The notes under the pieces are model-generated. The model was not told the origin of the DNA, made no database searches, and saw nothing but the letters and a program-made list of their open reading frames with translations. From Azospirillum tabaci (lineage in GTDB: Bacteria; Pseudomonadota; Alphaproteobacteria; Azospirillales; Azospirillaceae), in contig NZ_JACCJY010000016.1 in assembly GCF_014596085.1 (NCBI RefSeq), forward strand, positions 114,953-178,952: DNA of 64,000 bases, written 5' to 3'. How positions within the stretch are numbered: the stretch's first letter is position 1; each line of letters starts with the position of its first letter. The position numbers and the translations under genes are program-made. This document shows, in pieces, positions 1 through 9,620 of this stretch.

Positions 1-1065
1 GACCACATTCTGACCAGCCTCAATTCCTACGACCCGGCGACCAACGACCACATGATGAACAAGCCGGGCGCGCTGGATCGGATCAAGGAGGGCATCCGCA
101 CGACACGCGCCGCCGGCATCCGCGTCAGCGCCAACATGGTCATCTCCACGCCGAACGCCGAGCACGTATATGAAACCGCACGGCTTGCGGCGGCGCTCGG
201 CGTACAGAAGATCTTCGCGACGCGGCTCGTCCCGTCGGTCACGGTCGAGGATCCCCACGGGACGATCCTCGAACTCGATATCGCCGGTGCGCGCCGCGCC
301 GTCGAGGATCTGGCGCGCGCCAAGCGCGATTTCGGCATCGATGTTGGCACGCTGATCAGTTATCCCCTCTGTTTTCTGGGCGATCTCGCCACCTATGCCG
401 ACTTCGTGGGGCGCGGCTGCCCGGCCCAGACCGGCAACCGCATGGTCTTGAACGCGAACGGCGACTCCCACGCCTGCACCCATGAAGAGGAAAACTACGG
501 AAACGTCTTCGAGGTGGGGCTGACGGAAGCCTTCGGCCGGATGAGCCGGTGGCACGACGGCAGCTACCGCTACCAGGGCTGCGCCGGGTGTGCGTACCAG
601 GAGATCTGCGGATCAGGCTGCCGCATGGCCGCGAACTCCTACTATAAGCGGCGTGACGCCCAAGACCCCCTGTTCGTCGGATTCGACAGGATCGGGGTGC
701 CCTACACGCTCGACATCCCGGCTGAGATCGTCCAAACCGTCGACCGCAAGGCACAGGTAGTGGTCCCGCCACGCATCCGGTTCCGGCAGGAGGACGGCTA
801 TTGCCTGCTGAACGTCCGCTGGGCGAACGCGTTCGCGGTGCCGACCGAGCTGGCCGTGTTCCTGCGCGAGCAGCAGGCGGCCGGGACCCCGTTCGACATG
901 GATGACCTGCCGGGCCTTGAGGGCCGGCGGCACCTGCTGTACCTGCTGTTCAAGGATGCCGTCGAACCGGTAGACGACGCGGTCCGCACGCTGCTGCTGG
1001 AACGTCCCCGTATGGGCGCTAGCGTCAATCCGTTTGACCTTCCCGACAGCGCCCTTCGCGTCTGA
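1..1065 (+). CDS. Radical SAM protein with C-terminal SPASM domain (5' end outside window)
   Basis: The frame is open from the first base, so the gene starts upstream and its radical SAM CxxxCxxC cluster is not visible. What is visible is the end of a TIM barrel followed by a SPASM domain. Counting codons from base 1, Cys140 (GRGCPAQ), Cys159 (HACTHEE) and the set GCAGCAYQEICGSGC near codons 191-205 are the usual ligands of auxiliary Fe-S clusters. SPASM enzymes modify peptides or use auxiliary clusters in other radical reactions. About 130 residues after the SPASM part could be a small partner-binding domain, but I do not recognise it. The stop overlaps the next start (TGATG), so the genes are probably co-translated. 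Substrate unknown. The SPASM family call is firm. Confidence 0.85.
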   Translation, partial: DHILTSLNSYDPATNDHMMNKPGALDRIKEGIRTTRAAGIRVSANMVISTPNAEHVYETARLAAALGVQKIFATRLVPSVTVEDPHGTILELDIAGARRAVEDLARAKRDFGIDVGTLISYPLCFLGDLATYADFVGRGCPAQTGNRMVLNANGDSHACTHEEENYGNVFEVGLTEAFGRMSRWHDGSYRYQGCAGCAYQEICGSGCRMAANSYYKRRDAQDPLFVGFDRIGVPYTLDIPAEIVQTVDRKAQVVVPPRIRFRQEDGYCLLNVRWANAFAVPTELAVFLREQQAAGTPFDMDDLPGLEGRRHLLYLLFKDAVEPVDDAVRTLLLERPRMGASVNPFDLPDSALRV

Positions 1066-2687
1066 TGGATCAGAACCGGATAGACCGGATGGAGGACATG
1101 GAACGGTATTACGGCTTCACGTCGAAGCTGTTGGCCGTTCTGGAGAACGACAGCCAAGTCAACAGCTTCATGCACCATGGCGTGCGGGTCTGGCCGCTTC
1201 TTCGCATCGTCCTGTATTTCCGCCTTCACGAGCATGTCCGGGAAATCGGAATGCAGTGGTTCGAGGGTTGGCTGTCCGAGCGACATCCGTGGGCAGCGTT
1301 CGCCGAGGCGGTCAATCACCGCTTCGCCGCCATCCTGGCCGACCAGCCGGAAAACCCGCCCTGCCCGGAAGACCGCTTCTTCCCGGCGGACGCCGCCCCC
1401 ACCCGGAACGGCCGCCCGGTGCTGGTCTTCGCGGCCTCGCCAACCTTCCACACGCTGAACACGCCCGCCGGTGTCATCGAGCCGGTAATCGATCCCTGGA
1501 TCGAGATCCTGGCGGAACACCGTCCCGTCCTCAAGGTCGAGATCGCGTCCGACGCCGCCCAGAACCTGCATCGCCGCAAGCATCCGTCGCTCCTGATCGT
1601 CCCATGGACGATGGAGACGGTGCGCCAGCGTGGACGCGACGCGGAGGTCGAGCACTTCATCCAGACCTTCATGGCCGCCCTGGCCTGCACGGTCGCCTTC
1701 GTCAATGAACGGTATGGCTTCGACCTTTACCATTTTGTCTCTCAAGACATGAGGACGATCGCCTATTCGACCATCATCAGAAAATTCATGTTCGACGACC
1801 TGCTGACGGCGCTTCAGCCGGAAGCCATTCTTTTCCAGAATTATTATGATACGGATCATATGGGGTTGATCTGGTCGGCGGCCGAGCGGGGCATTCCGAC
1901 CTTGGAGATCCAGCACGGAGCGAACGGCCCCTTCCATCCGGCCTACAGCCTGTGGACGGTTGTTCCGGACGAAGGCTACCATCTGCTGCCCACGCATTTC
2001 GTGGTGTGGGGGCTTTCTTCCGCCCGCAACATCGATGCCCACTTCTCCCGGCGGCAGACGCGGCACCGCATCCTCGTCGGCGGGCGGCCGTCAGCCATGA
2101 CAAGGGAGCCGTCGCCGATGCCGCCGGAAGAGGGAGCCGTCCTGAACGGCATCCGCAAGGCCTGCCGCAAAGTGGTGCTCGTCACTCTTCCGCCGGGGAA
2201 CCTGATGAACGAGGGGCTGTCTCCATCCCTCGTCGACGCAATCCGGCGCGCACCCTCTGACTGGTTCTGGCTGATCCGCAGCCACCCGCTGGTGCCGGAG
2301 GACAGTCCCACCGGCTGGCGTGGCGCCGAAACCCGACTGCGCAGCGCCGGCATCACGAACACGGAATGCCGCGCCGCGACCAGAGCCCCGCTCGAACCGG
2401 TCATCGCGCTGAGCGACCACCATGTCTCCCAGCTCTCCAGCACCGGGCTCAACTGCCTGGAGGACGGGGTGCCGACAACCTACATCAATCCGTACAGCCT
2501 CAGCTTCTACAAAGACCTGATCGATGCCCGGCATGCGTATTTCGAAGCGACCCCGGACGGGATCATCGCTAGCATCGAGCAGGGGTGGAAGGGGCTGATC
2601 AGACCGAACCGCCTGCCAGTCGAGCCGGACGGCACGCTGGCCCACCGGGTGATCGGCGATGTCCTGAACCTGGGTGCCCACTCATGA
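1065..2687 (+). CDS. Putative GT-B-like surface carbohydrate protein (hypothetical)
   Basis: 540 residues, starting inside the stop codon of the SPASM gene and ending in an ATGA overlap with the glycosyltransferase downstream. No signal peptide or membrane segment is seen. The second half has the rhythm of a GT-B fold: EIQHGANGPF near residue 285, a VVLVTLPP strand near 370 and a SDHHVSQLSSTGLNCLEDGVPT stretch near 455-475. The last resembles the acceptor/nucleotide-site loop of epimerase- and CDP-glycerol-transferase-like enzymes, where an exposed Ser/Thr-Gly and an acidic residue grip the donor. The first half matches nothing I recognise. A role in assembling a surface glycan is inferred from this fold and from the neighbours; donor and acceptor are unknown. 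Confidence 0.6.
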   Translation: MDQNRIDRMEDMERYYGFTSKLLAVLENDSQVNSFMHHGVRVWPLLRIVLYFRLHEHVREIGMQWFEGWLSERHPWAAFAEAVNHRFAAILADQPENPPCPEDRFFPADAAPTRNGRPVLVFAASPTFHTLNTPAGVIEPVIDPWIEILAEHRPVLKVEIASDAAQNLHRRKHPSLLIVPWTMETVRQRGRDAEVEHFIQTFMAALACTVAFVNERYGFDLYHFVSQDMRTIAYSTIIRKFMFDDLLTALQPEAILFQNYYDTDHMGLIWSAAERGIPTLEIQHGANGPFHPAYSLWTVVPDEGYHLLPTHFVVWGLSSARNIDAHFSRRQTRHRILVGGRPSAMTREPSPMPPEEGAVLNGIRKACRKVVLVTLPPGNLMNEGLSPSLVDAIRRAPSDWFWLIRSHPLVPEDSPTGWRGAETRLRSAGITNTECRAATRAPLEPVIALSDHHVSQLSSTGLNCLEDGVPTTYINPYSLSFYKDLIDARHAYFEATPDGIIASIEQGWKGLIRPNRLPVEPDGTLAHRVIGDVLNLGAHS

Positions 2688-4426
2688 TGCCCTCCATCAC
2701 GCTGCCCCGGCCGGGGGACGACGCCCGCCCGGTCGCTTGGCTCCTGACCCATGACGATCATGGCGGCGGACGGATTTTCTCCGTCGTGGAAGCGTTGCGC
2801 GCGCTCGGCTTCTTGGTGCGGGCCTTCCACCGTATCCGCTATCCCCATTCCATGGCCGACCCGACGCCGGTCATGACCCAGGACTTCCACGCCCGTACGG
2901 CCTACCATGTGACGGCGCAACCCTATGCGTTGGTGGAGTTCGCCAGCACACGGCGGATGCTGGATCCCCTCATCGCCCGGTGCGCCTCGGCGCCGCCGGA
3001 CGGCGTGGTCCGACACTTCGATCTGGACGGCGGATGGACGGCAGAGGCCGCGGTGTGGGACGGCGGGCACGCCATACTCCTTGAACATCCCGACCACAAC
3101 CCCGAGATCAGCCGCGTCTTCTGCCATCTCTCGTCCGGCGGGTGGCTGTTCCATTCGAACATGCCACCCGGCGCCGCGACACGGGCTGTCCTGCTCGCGA
3201 ACATTCAGCGCTTCGCTGAGGATCTGGGCACGGCCGTGGTTCCGCCGCTCGATGCCATATGGGGTGTTGCGGCGGTGCCGGCGGCGTCGACCGCCGACGG
3301 CGGTCCCTGGTATGATCCGGAGACCCGATTCGGCGGCCTGGGCGGCGGCGCGTCCGCTTTCGCCCTGGTGCCGGTACAGCCCATCGATCTGGCTCCGTTC
3401 AACATGAGGGTGGCGCGGGGACTCTGGCCCGGCTACGAGCGTCGGCATTCCGCCTGCCTTAGCGCGCAGCACTTCGCCGCCGTGTCGCGGGAGCGGCCGG
3501 CGCTGATCTTCGTCGCCGATGCACCGCTCCTTCCGTTGGGTCTGGCCTTCAAGGAGCGTCTCGGCAGCCCGCTCGTCTACGACGCCCACGAGTGGTGGAT
3601 GTGGCAGGAACGGACTTGGTGGCCGGACGCGCGGGACCGCATCGCCGCGTTCGACGATCTGGAGCGGGAGTTGTATCCGCGCGCCGACGCCCGCATCACG
3701 GTTGGCGAGGAACTGGCCGAAGCCATGGAAGCCCATCTGTCGGTGCCCTTCGCGCCGGTCTACATCTGCGCCGAGCTTCGGGCCGTCGAAACCTCGCCGA
3801 ACGCTTCCTCTCCGGACTTCTGGACAGACCGCTACGGCGTCCCAGCCGGAACGCGGGTGTCCGTCTTCCTGGGCAACCTGACGCCCCTGCGCAACCTGGA
3901 AACCCTCATGGCAGCGACGCGGTGGCTGGCCGATGGCCAAGCGCTGGTTGTGATCGGCGACGGTCGCCAGCGGGCCGTCATGGAACGTGTCTTGAACACC
4001 GAAGGGCGGGCGGAGCGCGTGCTCTTTCTCGGCGACATGGCCTACGACGACATTGCACACCATCTTGCGCACGGCGACCTCGCCGTTCTGCCCTACATCG
4101 CGCTCAACCCTTACTACCGAACCTGGATGACGGCCAAATTCGCCGACTATTTCCAGGCCCGCCTTCCGATCCTTCTCGACGCGTCCATGAGGGGTTGCGC
4201 CCGCTTGGTGGAGCGCTACGGGATCGGCGCCGTGACCGACTGCTCCCGGGCGGAAAGCCTGGGAATGAGCCTCCGGCGCCTGCTTGCCGCGCCAGAGGAA
4301 CTGGCATGCATGCGTGCGGGCTACGAGGCGACCGGCGACCTCTTCACGTTCCGTGGGCTGGTGTCGGACCTTCGCCGGGTCGTGGAACCACTGTGTTCCG
4401 TTCCGAACCCGGCTGAGAAGGCCTGA
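2684..4426 (+). CDS. Glycosyltransferase, GT4-like (GT-B fold)
   Basis: 580 residues from the ATG at 2684, which overlaps the previous stop (ATGA); an upstream in-frame extension lies inside the preceding gene and was discarded. The N-terminal ~200 residues are unfamiliar. From about residue 280 the protein reads as a GT4 transferase: a Rossmann-like first lobe with VYDAHEWWMW, a DARITVGEELAEAME acceptor-side helix, then the second lobe with VSVFLGNLTPLRNLETLM, LVVIGDGRQR, RVLFLGDMAYDD and DLAVLPY. In GT4 enzymes the second lobe binds the NDP-sugar. The usual E-x7-E is replaced by a weaker TWMTAKFADYFQARLP segment. Probably cytoplasmic, adding one sugar to the glycan made by this cluster. Confidence 0.8.
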   Translation: MMPSITLPRPGDDARPVAWLLTHDDHGGGRIFSVVEALRALGFLVRAFHRIRYPHSMADPTPVMTQDFHARTAYHVTAQPYALVEFASTRRMLDPLIARCASAPPDGVVRHFDLDGGWTAEAAVWDGGHAILLEHPDHNPEISRVFCHLSSGGWLFHSNMPPGAATRAVLLANIQRFAEDLGTAVVPPLDAIWGVAAVPAASTADGGPWYDPETRFGGLGGGASAFALVPVQPIDLAPFNMRVARGLWPGYERRHSACLSAQHFAAVSRERPALIFVADAPLLPLGLAFKERLGSPLVYDAHEWWMWQERTWWPDARDRIAAFDDLERELYPRADARITVGEELAEAMEAHLSVPFAPVYICAELRAVETSPNASSPDFWTDRYGVPAGTRVSVFLGNLTPLRNLETLMAATRWLADGQALVVIGDGRQRAVMERVLNTEGRAERVLFLGDMAYDDIAHHLAHGDLAVLPYIALNPYYRTWMTAKFADYFQARLPILLDASMRGCARLVERYGIGAVTDCSRAESLGMSLRRLLAAPEELACMRAGYEATGDLFTFRGLVSDLRRVVEPLCSVPNPAEKA

Positions 4427-4511
4427 GGCGGCAAGGGCATTTTTTAGAGATTGTTCAGAGTTGCGGACGGATCATCGCCGTCACCAATCACGGGCCCCAG
4501 CCGTCACCGAG

Positions 4512-5231
4512 ATGACCGAACCGATACCTCCCGCCCATCCTTCCTGCCTCGCCGTCATTCCGGCCCGCGGAGGCTCCAAGGGCATACCGAACAAGAACAT
4601 CGTCCCGCTTTGCGGACTGCCTCTGATCGTGCACGCGATCCGGGCAGCCCTGGGCGCACGCGCGGTGTCCCGGCTGGTGGTCAGCACCGACAGCGACGCG
4701 ATCGCGGCCATCGCCGCCGAGGCCGGCGCCGAGGTGGTGCGCCGCCCGGCGGACATCAGCGGGGACACGGCCAGTTCGGAAAGCGCGGTCCTGCACGTCC
4801 TCGACGTGCTGCGGGACGAGAAAGGGTACGACCCGGACTTGGTCGCCCTGGTCCAGTGCACCTCGCCGCTGATGCTGCCGGAAGACATCGACGGGACCAT
4901 CGCGGCCCTGCTGAACGCCGCCGCCGACTGCGCCTTTTCCGCCGTCCCCTTCCACCATTTTCTGTGGCGCCACCTGCCCGACGGGCAGCTCCGCGGCATC
5001 AACCATACCTCCTCGGTCCGCGCGCGGCGCCAGGACCGGGAACCCGAATACCTGGAGAACGGTGCCGTCTATGTCATGCGGAAAGACGGCTTCCGCCGGG
5101 GCGGCCACCGCTTTTTCGGCCGGATCGCCCTCCATGTCGCCGACGCCGCGCGAAGCCTGGAGATCGACGAGCCGGACGACCTCATCCTGGCAGAAGCGCT
5201 GCTCTCCCGGCGCGGCGTGCGGGCATCATGA
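4512..5231 (+). CDS. Acylneuraminate / nonulosonate cytidylyltransferase (CMP-sugar synthetase)
   Basis: 239 residues. It activates a nonulosonic acid (sialic, legionaminic or pseudaminic type) with CTP to give the CMP-sugar used by transferases. The N-terminus carries the diagnostic nucleotide-binding motif VIPARGGSKGIPNKNI (residues 14-29), followed by LVVSTDSDAIAAIA, VRRPADIS and VALVQCTSPL, all typical of NeuA/PseF/LegF proteins of this length. Start chosen at the ATG at 4512; an upstream GTG in frame is possible. Its stop overlaps the start of the NeuB-type gene (ATGA), so synthase and activating enzyme are translationally coupled. Sequence alone does not separate the sialic, legionaminic and pseudaminic specificities. 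Confidence 0.9.
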   Translation: MTEPIPPAHPSCLAVIPARGGSKGIPNKNIVPLCGLPLIVHAIRAALGARAVSRLVVSTDSDAIAAIAAEAGAEVVRRPADISGDTASSESAVLHVLDVLRDEKGYDPDLVALVQCTSPLMLPEDIDGTIAALLNAAADCAFSAVPFHHFLWRHLPDGQLRGINHTSSVRARRQDREPEYLENGAVYVMRKDGFRRGGHRFFGRIALHVADAARSLEIDEPDDLILAEALLSRRGVRAS

Positions 5232-7477
5232 TCATCGACCGGAACCTGCGGCGCTTCATCGTCTACGCCGAGGACAGCGTCCTGGAGGCGTTGCGCCGGA
5301 TCAGCGACAACCGTTGCCGGATCATCTTCCTGCTCACGGAAAGTGGCCGGCTCGAAGGCGTGCTGACGGACGGTGACCTCCGGCGTTGGCTGGTAAGCCA
5401 GCCGTCCGTCAATCTCTCCATCCCGGCCAAGACGATCTCAAACAAAGACTTCGTGTTCGCCTTCTCGGATGATCCGCAGTCTTCCATTCTGGGCCTGTTC
5501 AACGATCGGGTGACGCATGTACCGATCGTCGACCGCCAAATGCATCTCTCGGGAGTCGCTTACCTCCAGGCCGACGGCATCCTGATCGGCCCCCACCGCA
5601 TCGCCGATGAACTGCCCGCCTTCATCGTGGCAGAGATCGGAAACAACCACAACGGGGACCTGGATCTATGCCGGAAGCTGATCGATGCCGCAGCCTGGGC
5701 GGGCGCCGACTGCGCCAAGTTCCAGATGCGCAACCTGGGATCGCTGTACCGCAGCGCGGCACAGGCCGACGACCCGTCCGAGGATCTCGGCTCGCAATAC
5801 ACGCTGGACCTTCTGTCGCGCTTCAATCTGAGCAAGGAGGCATTGTTCGCGGCTTTCGACCACTGCCACAGCCGCAACATAATCCCACTTTGCACGCCCT
5901 GGGATGCCGAAAGCGTCGCCGCCCTGGAAGAATACGGGATGCCGGCCTACAAGGTGGCATCGGCGGACCTGACGAACATCGACCTGCTGCGCAGGGTCGC
6001 GCAGACCCGTAAGCCGATCCTGCTGTCGACCGGGATGTCCACCGACAAGGAAATCCGCGAAGCGGTCTCCGAGTTGCGTGCCTGCGGTGCACGCTTCGTC
6101 CTGCTCCATTGCAACTCGACCTATCCAGCCCCCTTCCGCGACATCAATCTCCGCTACATGGAGCGCCTGCGCGGCATCGGACAATGCCCGGTCGGCTATT
6201 CCGGCCATGAGCGCGGTTACAACGTGGCCGTCGCCGCGGTGGCGCAAGGGGCGCGTGTCATCGAGAAGCATTTGACGCTCGACCGCTCCATGGAAGGGAA
6301 CGACCACAAGGTCAGTCTGCTTCCGGCCGAGTTCGCGGCGATGGTGAAAGCGATCCGCGAAGTGGAGCAGGCGTTGGGCTCAGCCGGCGAACGGAAACTG
6401 ACCCAGGGCGAGATCATGAACCGTGAGGTTCTGGCGAAGAGCCTGATCGCCGCGCGTGACATCGCGGCCGGCGAGATCATCACGTCCGATTCCATCGACG
6501 TCAAGAGCCCCGGGCGCGGGTTGCAGCCAAACCACCGCAACCGCCTGATGGGCCGGCCGGCCATCCGCCCGATCCGTCGGGGCGACTTCTTCTATCCCAG
6601 CGACCTTGGCGAGAAGGGGGCTGCGCCGCGGCAATACCGGTTCCGCCGTCCCTGGGGCGTGCCGGTGCGGTATCACGACCACCAGGAGATCCTGTCCAGG
6701 GTCACCCCGGACTTCCTCGAATATCATCTGAGCTATAAGGATCTGGATATCGCGCTGGGCGACTATTTCGACCGGCCGCTCGACACTGGTCTGGTGGTGC
6801 ACGCACCGGAGCTGTTCGCCCACGACCATATCCTGGATCTGTGCTCGCCCGACGAGGCCTACAGACTCCGCTCCATCGAGGAAATGCGGCGTGTGATTGC
6901 CGTAACCCGCGCCCTCCAGGGCTTCCACAGACGCACACAAAGGCCGCTAATCGTCACCAACCTTGGGGGCTTCACAGACGAGGAACCGCTCAGCACCGCT
7001 GAACGGGAGAAGCGTTACGAGCTCTTGCAGGACAGCCTTGGCCGCCTGGACGCAAGCGGCGTCGAGATCATTGCCCAGACCATGCCGCCGTTTCCCTGGC
7101 ATTTTGGCGGACAGCGCCTCCACAACCTGTTCGTCGACCCTCAGGAAATCGTAGAATTCTGTTTGAGCACTATGAATTTCAGGATTTGCCTGGATATTTC
7201 CCATTCAAAACTGGCGTGTAACCATTTCAAATGGTCCTTCGGGCGGTTCGTCGCGACGGTAGCGCCATACATTGCGCACCTTCACATCGTCGACGCGCGA
7301 GGAGTCGATGGCGAAGGACTGCAGATCGGAGAGGGTGATGTGGACTTCGCGGCCCTTGCCGACCAGCTCGATCAGCTTGCTCCCCATGCCAGCTTCATCC
7401 CGGAAATTTGGCAGGGACACAAAAACGCCGGTGAGGGATTCTGGATTGCTCTGGACCGGCTCGAGCAGTTTTTTTAA
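5228..7477 (+). CDS. CBS-NeuB-SAF-TIM-barrel fusion, nonulosonate synthase
   Basis: 749 residues from the ATG at 5228, inside the stop of the cytidylyltransferase. Four parts are visible. Residues 1-115 form a CBS pair (LEGVLTDGDLRRWL near 42-55). Residues about 128-390 are the NeuB synthase barrel (AFIVAEIGNNHNGD; PVGYSGHE near 321), which condenses phosphoenolpyruvate with a six-carbon amino sugar. Residues about 418-470 are the SAF/antifreeze-like lid (REVLAKSLIAARDI). Residues about 480-749 look like a xylose-isomerase/AP-endonuclease-2-like barrel (LDISHSK, AHLHIVDARG, FIPEIWQGH). Ordinary NeuB/PseI proteins are about 350 residues, so both ends are additions. The CBS part suggests nucleotide control; the last barrel may supply or modify the sugar substrate. 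Both ideas are inference. Confidence 0.9.
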   Translation: MIIDRNLRRFIVYAEDSVLEALRRISDNRCRIIFLLTESGRLEGVLTDGDLRRWLVSQPSVNLSIPAKTISNKDFVFAFSDDPQSSILGLFNDRVTHVPIVDRQMHLSGVAYLQADGILIGPHRIADELPAFIVAEIGNNHNGDLDLCRKLIDAAAWAGADCAKFQMRNLGSLYRSAAQADDPSEDLGSQYTLDLLSRFNLSKEALFAAFDHCHSRNIIPLCTPWDAESVAALEEYGMPAYKVASADLTNIDLLRRVAQTRKPILLSTGMSTDKEIREAVSELRACGARFVLLHCNSTYPAPFRDINLRYMERLRGIGQCPVGYSGHERGYNVAVAAVAQGARVIEKHLTLDRSMEGNDHKVSLLPAEFAAMVKAIREVEQALGSAGERKLTQGEIMNREVLAKSLIAARDIAAGEIITSDSIDVKSPGRGLQPNHRNRLMGRPAIRPIRRGDFFYPSDLGEKGAAPRQYRFRRPWGVPVRYHDHQEILSRVTPDFLEYHLSYKDLDIALGDYFDRPLDTGLVVHAPELFAHDHILDLCSPDEAYRLRSIEEMRRVIAVTRALQGFHRRTQRPLIVTNLGGFTDEEPLSTAEREKRYELLQDSLGRLDASGVEIIAQTMPPFPWHFGGQRLHNLFVDPQEIVEFCLSTMNFRICLDISHSKLACNHFKWSFGRFVATVAPYIAHLHIVDARGVDGEGLQIGEGDVDFAALADQLDQLAPHASFIPEIWQGHKNAGEGFWIALDRLEQFF

Positions 7478-7559
7478 ACTTTAGCGGACGTAAATCAATA
7501 AAAACTCGCTTCTCAACACGTGATTTGAAGCGTTACATGTTTAAAGAAGGGAGAAATTC

Positions 7560-9437
7560 ATGTGTGGTATTGCGGGAATTGCTTCTCTCAGCGGTGTTCC
7601 CGTAGAGCGGCATGAGGTGGAGCGCATGACCGCGATGCTGCGGCATCGCGGTCCGGACGGCGATGGCCTTCACATCGAGAACGGGATCGGCCTCGGTCAC
7701 ACGCGTCTGTCCGTCCTGGACGTCTCTGAGTCCGGCGCGCAGCCCATGGCCCTGTGCAACAACCGTTACTGGGTCACCTTCAACGGTGAAATCTACAACT
7801 TCATCGAACTGCGGGACGAACTCCGGCAAAGCGGTTGGACCTTCGCCACGGAAACCGACACGGAGGTGATCCTCGCCGCCTTCGCCCAATGGGGACCCGC
7901 ATGCCAGATGAAGTTCAACGGCATGTGGGCCTTTGCTATCTGGGACCGGCAGGAACAGCTGCTCTTTCTGTCACGCGACCGGTTCGGCGTTAAACCGCTG
8001 CACTACACCGTGGGACGGGATTACCTTGCCTTCGCGTCCGAGATGAAGGCGTTTCTTCCCCTGCCATGGTTCGATCCCAGTTTCGATCCATCCATGGTCG
8101 CCCTGGCCATTTCCAATCAGACGCGTGTCGAGGGCACCGAGATGTGCCTGCTCCGTGACGTGCACCGCCTGCCGGCGGGCCATCACCTCGTCGTCCGCGC
8201 GGGTTCCCCACCCAAGCTGGAGCGGTGGTGGAGGACGCTGGACCATCTGGTCGCGGTTCCGGACACCCTGGCGGAACAAGCCGAACAGCTGCGGGAGTTG
8301 CTGCTGAACGCCTGCGCGCTTCGTCTGCGCAGCGACGTGCCGGTCGGAACCGCGCTCAGCGGCGGCATGGACTCCAGTTCCGTCCATGTCGCGCTGGTCG
8401 AAGCAGCGCGGGCGCGACGGGCGGGCGGGCGAGCCTCCCAAGACTGGCAGCGCGCCTTTGTGGCGGATTTCCCGGGAAGCGTCCAGGACGAGCGCGCCTA
8501 TGCCGAGGAGGTCGTCCGGCACGTCGGCACATCGGCCCACATCTGCACCATGCGGACCGAAGATGTCGCGGCGGCGGTCGAGCAGGCGATCTACGCCTAT
8601 GAGGACATCCAGGCAAACCATACGCCGGTGTGGATGCTCTATCGGGCCTACCGCGAGGCCGGCGTCGTGGTCTCGCTGGATGGCCATGGGGGTGACGAGC
8701 TGTTTCTCGGCTACCATCACCACCTGCCCACCGCCATCGAAACCGCGCCGAACTCGCAGACCCTGGTAGAGCGCATCCGCATCCGCCACGAACTCAACGC
8801 TCCCGGCTTCAATCAGGCTTACGGCGGCTTCGGCCTGACCCACGAGATGTTCATACGCCAGGAGCAGGCCAATCCCCCCTTCGCCGGCCGCACCGAGGAT
8901 GCCGAGCGCTACGCCCCCTGCGACCGGCTGACCCGCCAGAGCTACGCGGACTTTCACAACCATATCCTGCCGACCATCCTGCGCAACTTCGACCGCGCCT
9001 CCATGGCGCACGGCGTGGAAGTCCGGGCCCCGTTCCTCGACTGGAGGCTGGTCTGCTTCGCCTTTTCCCTACCTTCCTCCGCGAAGATAGGCAAAGGCTT
9101 CACCAAGCTGGTTCTGCGCGAAGCGATGCGCGGCCTCCTCCCGGAAAGCGTCCGAACCCGCAAGTCCAAACTCGGCTTCGTTTCGCCGACCCAGGAGTGG
9201 GTCACGGGGCCGCTGAAAAGTTGGCTAACCGACACCTTGCGGTCGCAGGAATTCCTGGAATCATCGATCTGGGACGGCCGGGCCTTGGCGGACGTTATCG
9301 AATATTTCCTGTCGCAGAACGAGCCGCGGGCCGCCAATTTCGTCTGGACCTACCTGCATGCTACCCGCATTATGTCTCTCTTCCAGAAAGAGGCCGCATC
9401 GGCGCGGCAATCCTTGGCCAATCTTCACCCTGCTTGA
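7560..9437 (+). CDS. Asparagine synthase (glutamine-hydrolysing) family amidotransferase, copy 1
   Basis: 625 residues behind a good ribosome site (AAGAAGGGAG, 7 bases before ATG). The N-terminal class II glutaminase domain starts MCGIAGIASL with Cys2 as nucleophile, then LRHRGPDG and FNGEIYNFIELR. The synthetase domain has the PP-loop ALSGGMDSSS at residues 265-273 and a second conserved patch, SLDGHGGDELFLGYH. Classical AsnB makes asparagine from aspartate, glutamine and ATP. Members placed in O-antigen or capsule loci often amidate a sugar carboxylate instead (WbpS-like). The setting between a NeuB-type gene and amino-sugar genes favours a sugar amidation role, but this is inference. A second, divergent copy lies at 17641-19329. 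Confidence 0.9.
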   Translation: MCGIAGIASLSGVPVERHEVERMTAMLRHRGPDGDGLHIENGIGLGHTRLSVLDVSESGAQPMALCNNRYWVTFNGEIYNFIELRDELRQSGWTFATETDTEVILAAFAQWGPACQMKFNGMWAFAIWDRQEQLLFLSRDRFGVKPLHYTVGRDYLAFASEMKAFLPLPWFDPSFDPSMVALAISNQTRVEGTEMCLLRDVHRLPAGHHLVVRAGSPPKLERWWRTLDHLVAVPDTLAEQAEQLRELLLNACALRLRSDVPVGTALSGGMDSSSVHVALVEAARARRAGGRASQDWQRAFVADFPGSVQDERAYAEEVVRHVGTSAHICTMRTEDVAAAVEQAIYAYEDIQANHTPVWMLYRAYREAGVVVSLDGHGGDELFLGYHHHLPTAIETAPNSQTLVERIRIRHELNAPGFNQAYGGFGLTHEMFIRQEQANPPFAGRTEDAERYAPCDRLTRQSYADFHNHILPTILRNFDRASMAHGVEVRAPFLDWRLVCFAFSLPSSAKIGKGFTKLVLREAMRGLLPESVRTRKSKLGFVSPTQEWVTGPLKSWLTDTLRSQEFLESSIWDGRALADVIEYFLSQNEPRAANFVWTYLHATRIMSLFQKEAASARQSLANLHPA

Positions 9438-9620
9438 CCTGGTCGGATCGCTTCCAAACCGGCCGCTCTTTCCGCTTCCCGGCCATGATCCATTCCTATA
9501 AACGCTCGAACGAGAACTCTTAATGTCAAAGAACTTTACTGGAAGCGGAAGGCTATTTACGATTCTGCAATAATGTGCGACCAAGATCGCAGCCACTTTT
9601 TCCAGTGAGTGCTCCCAGCG

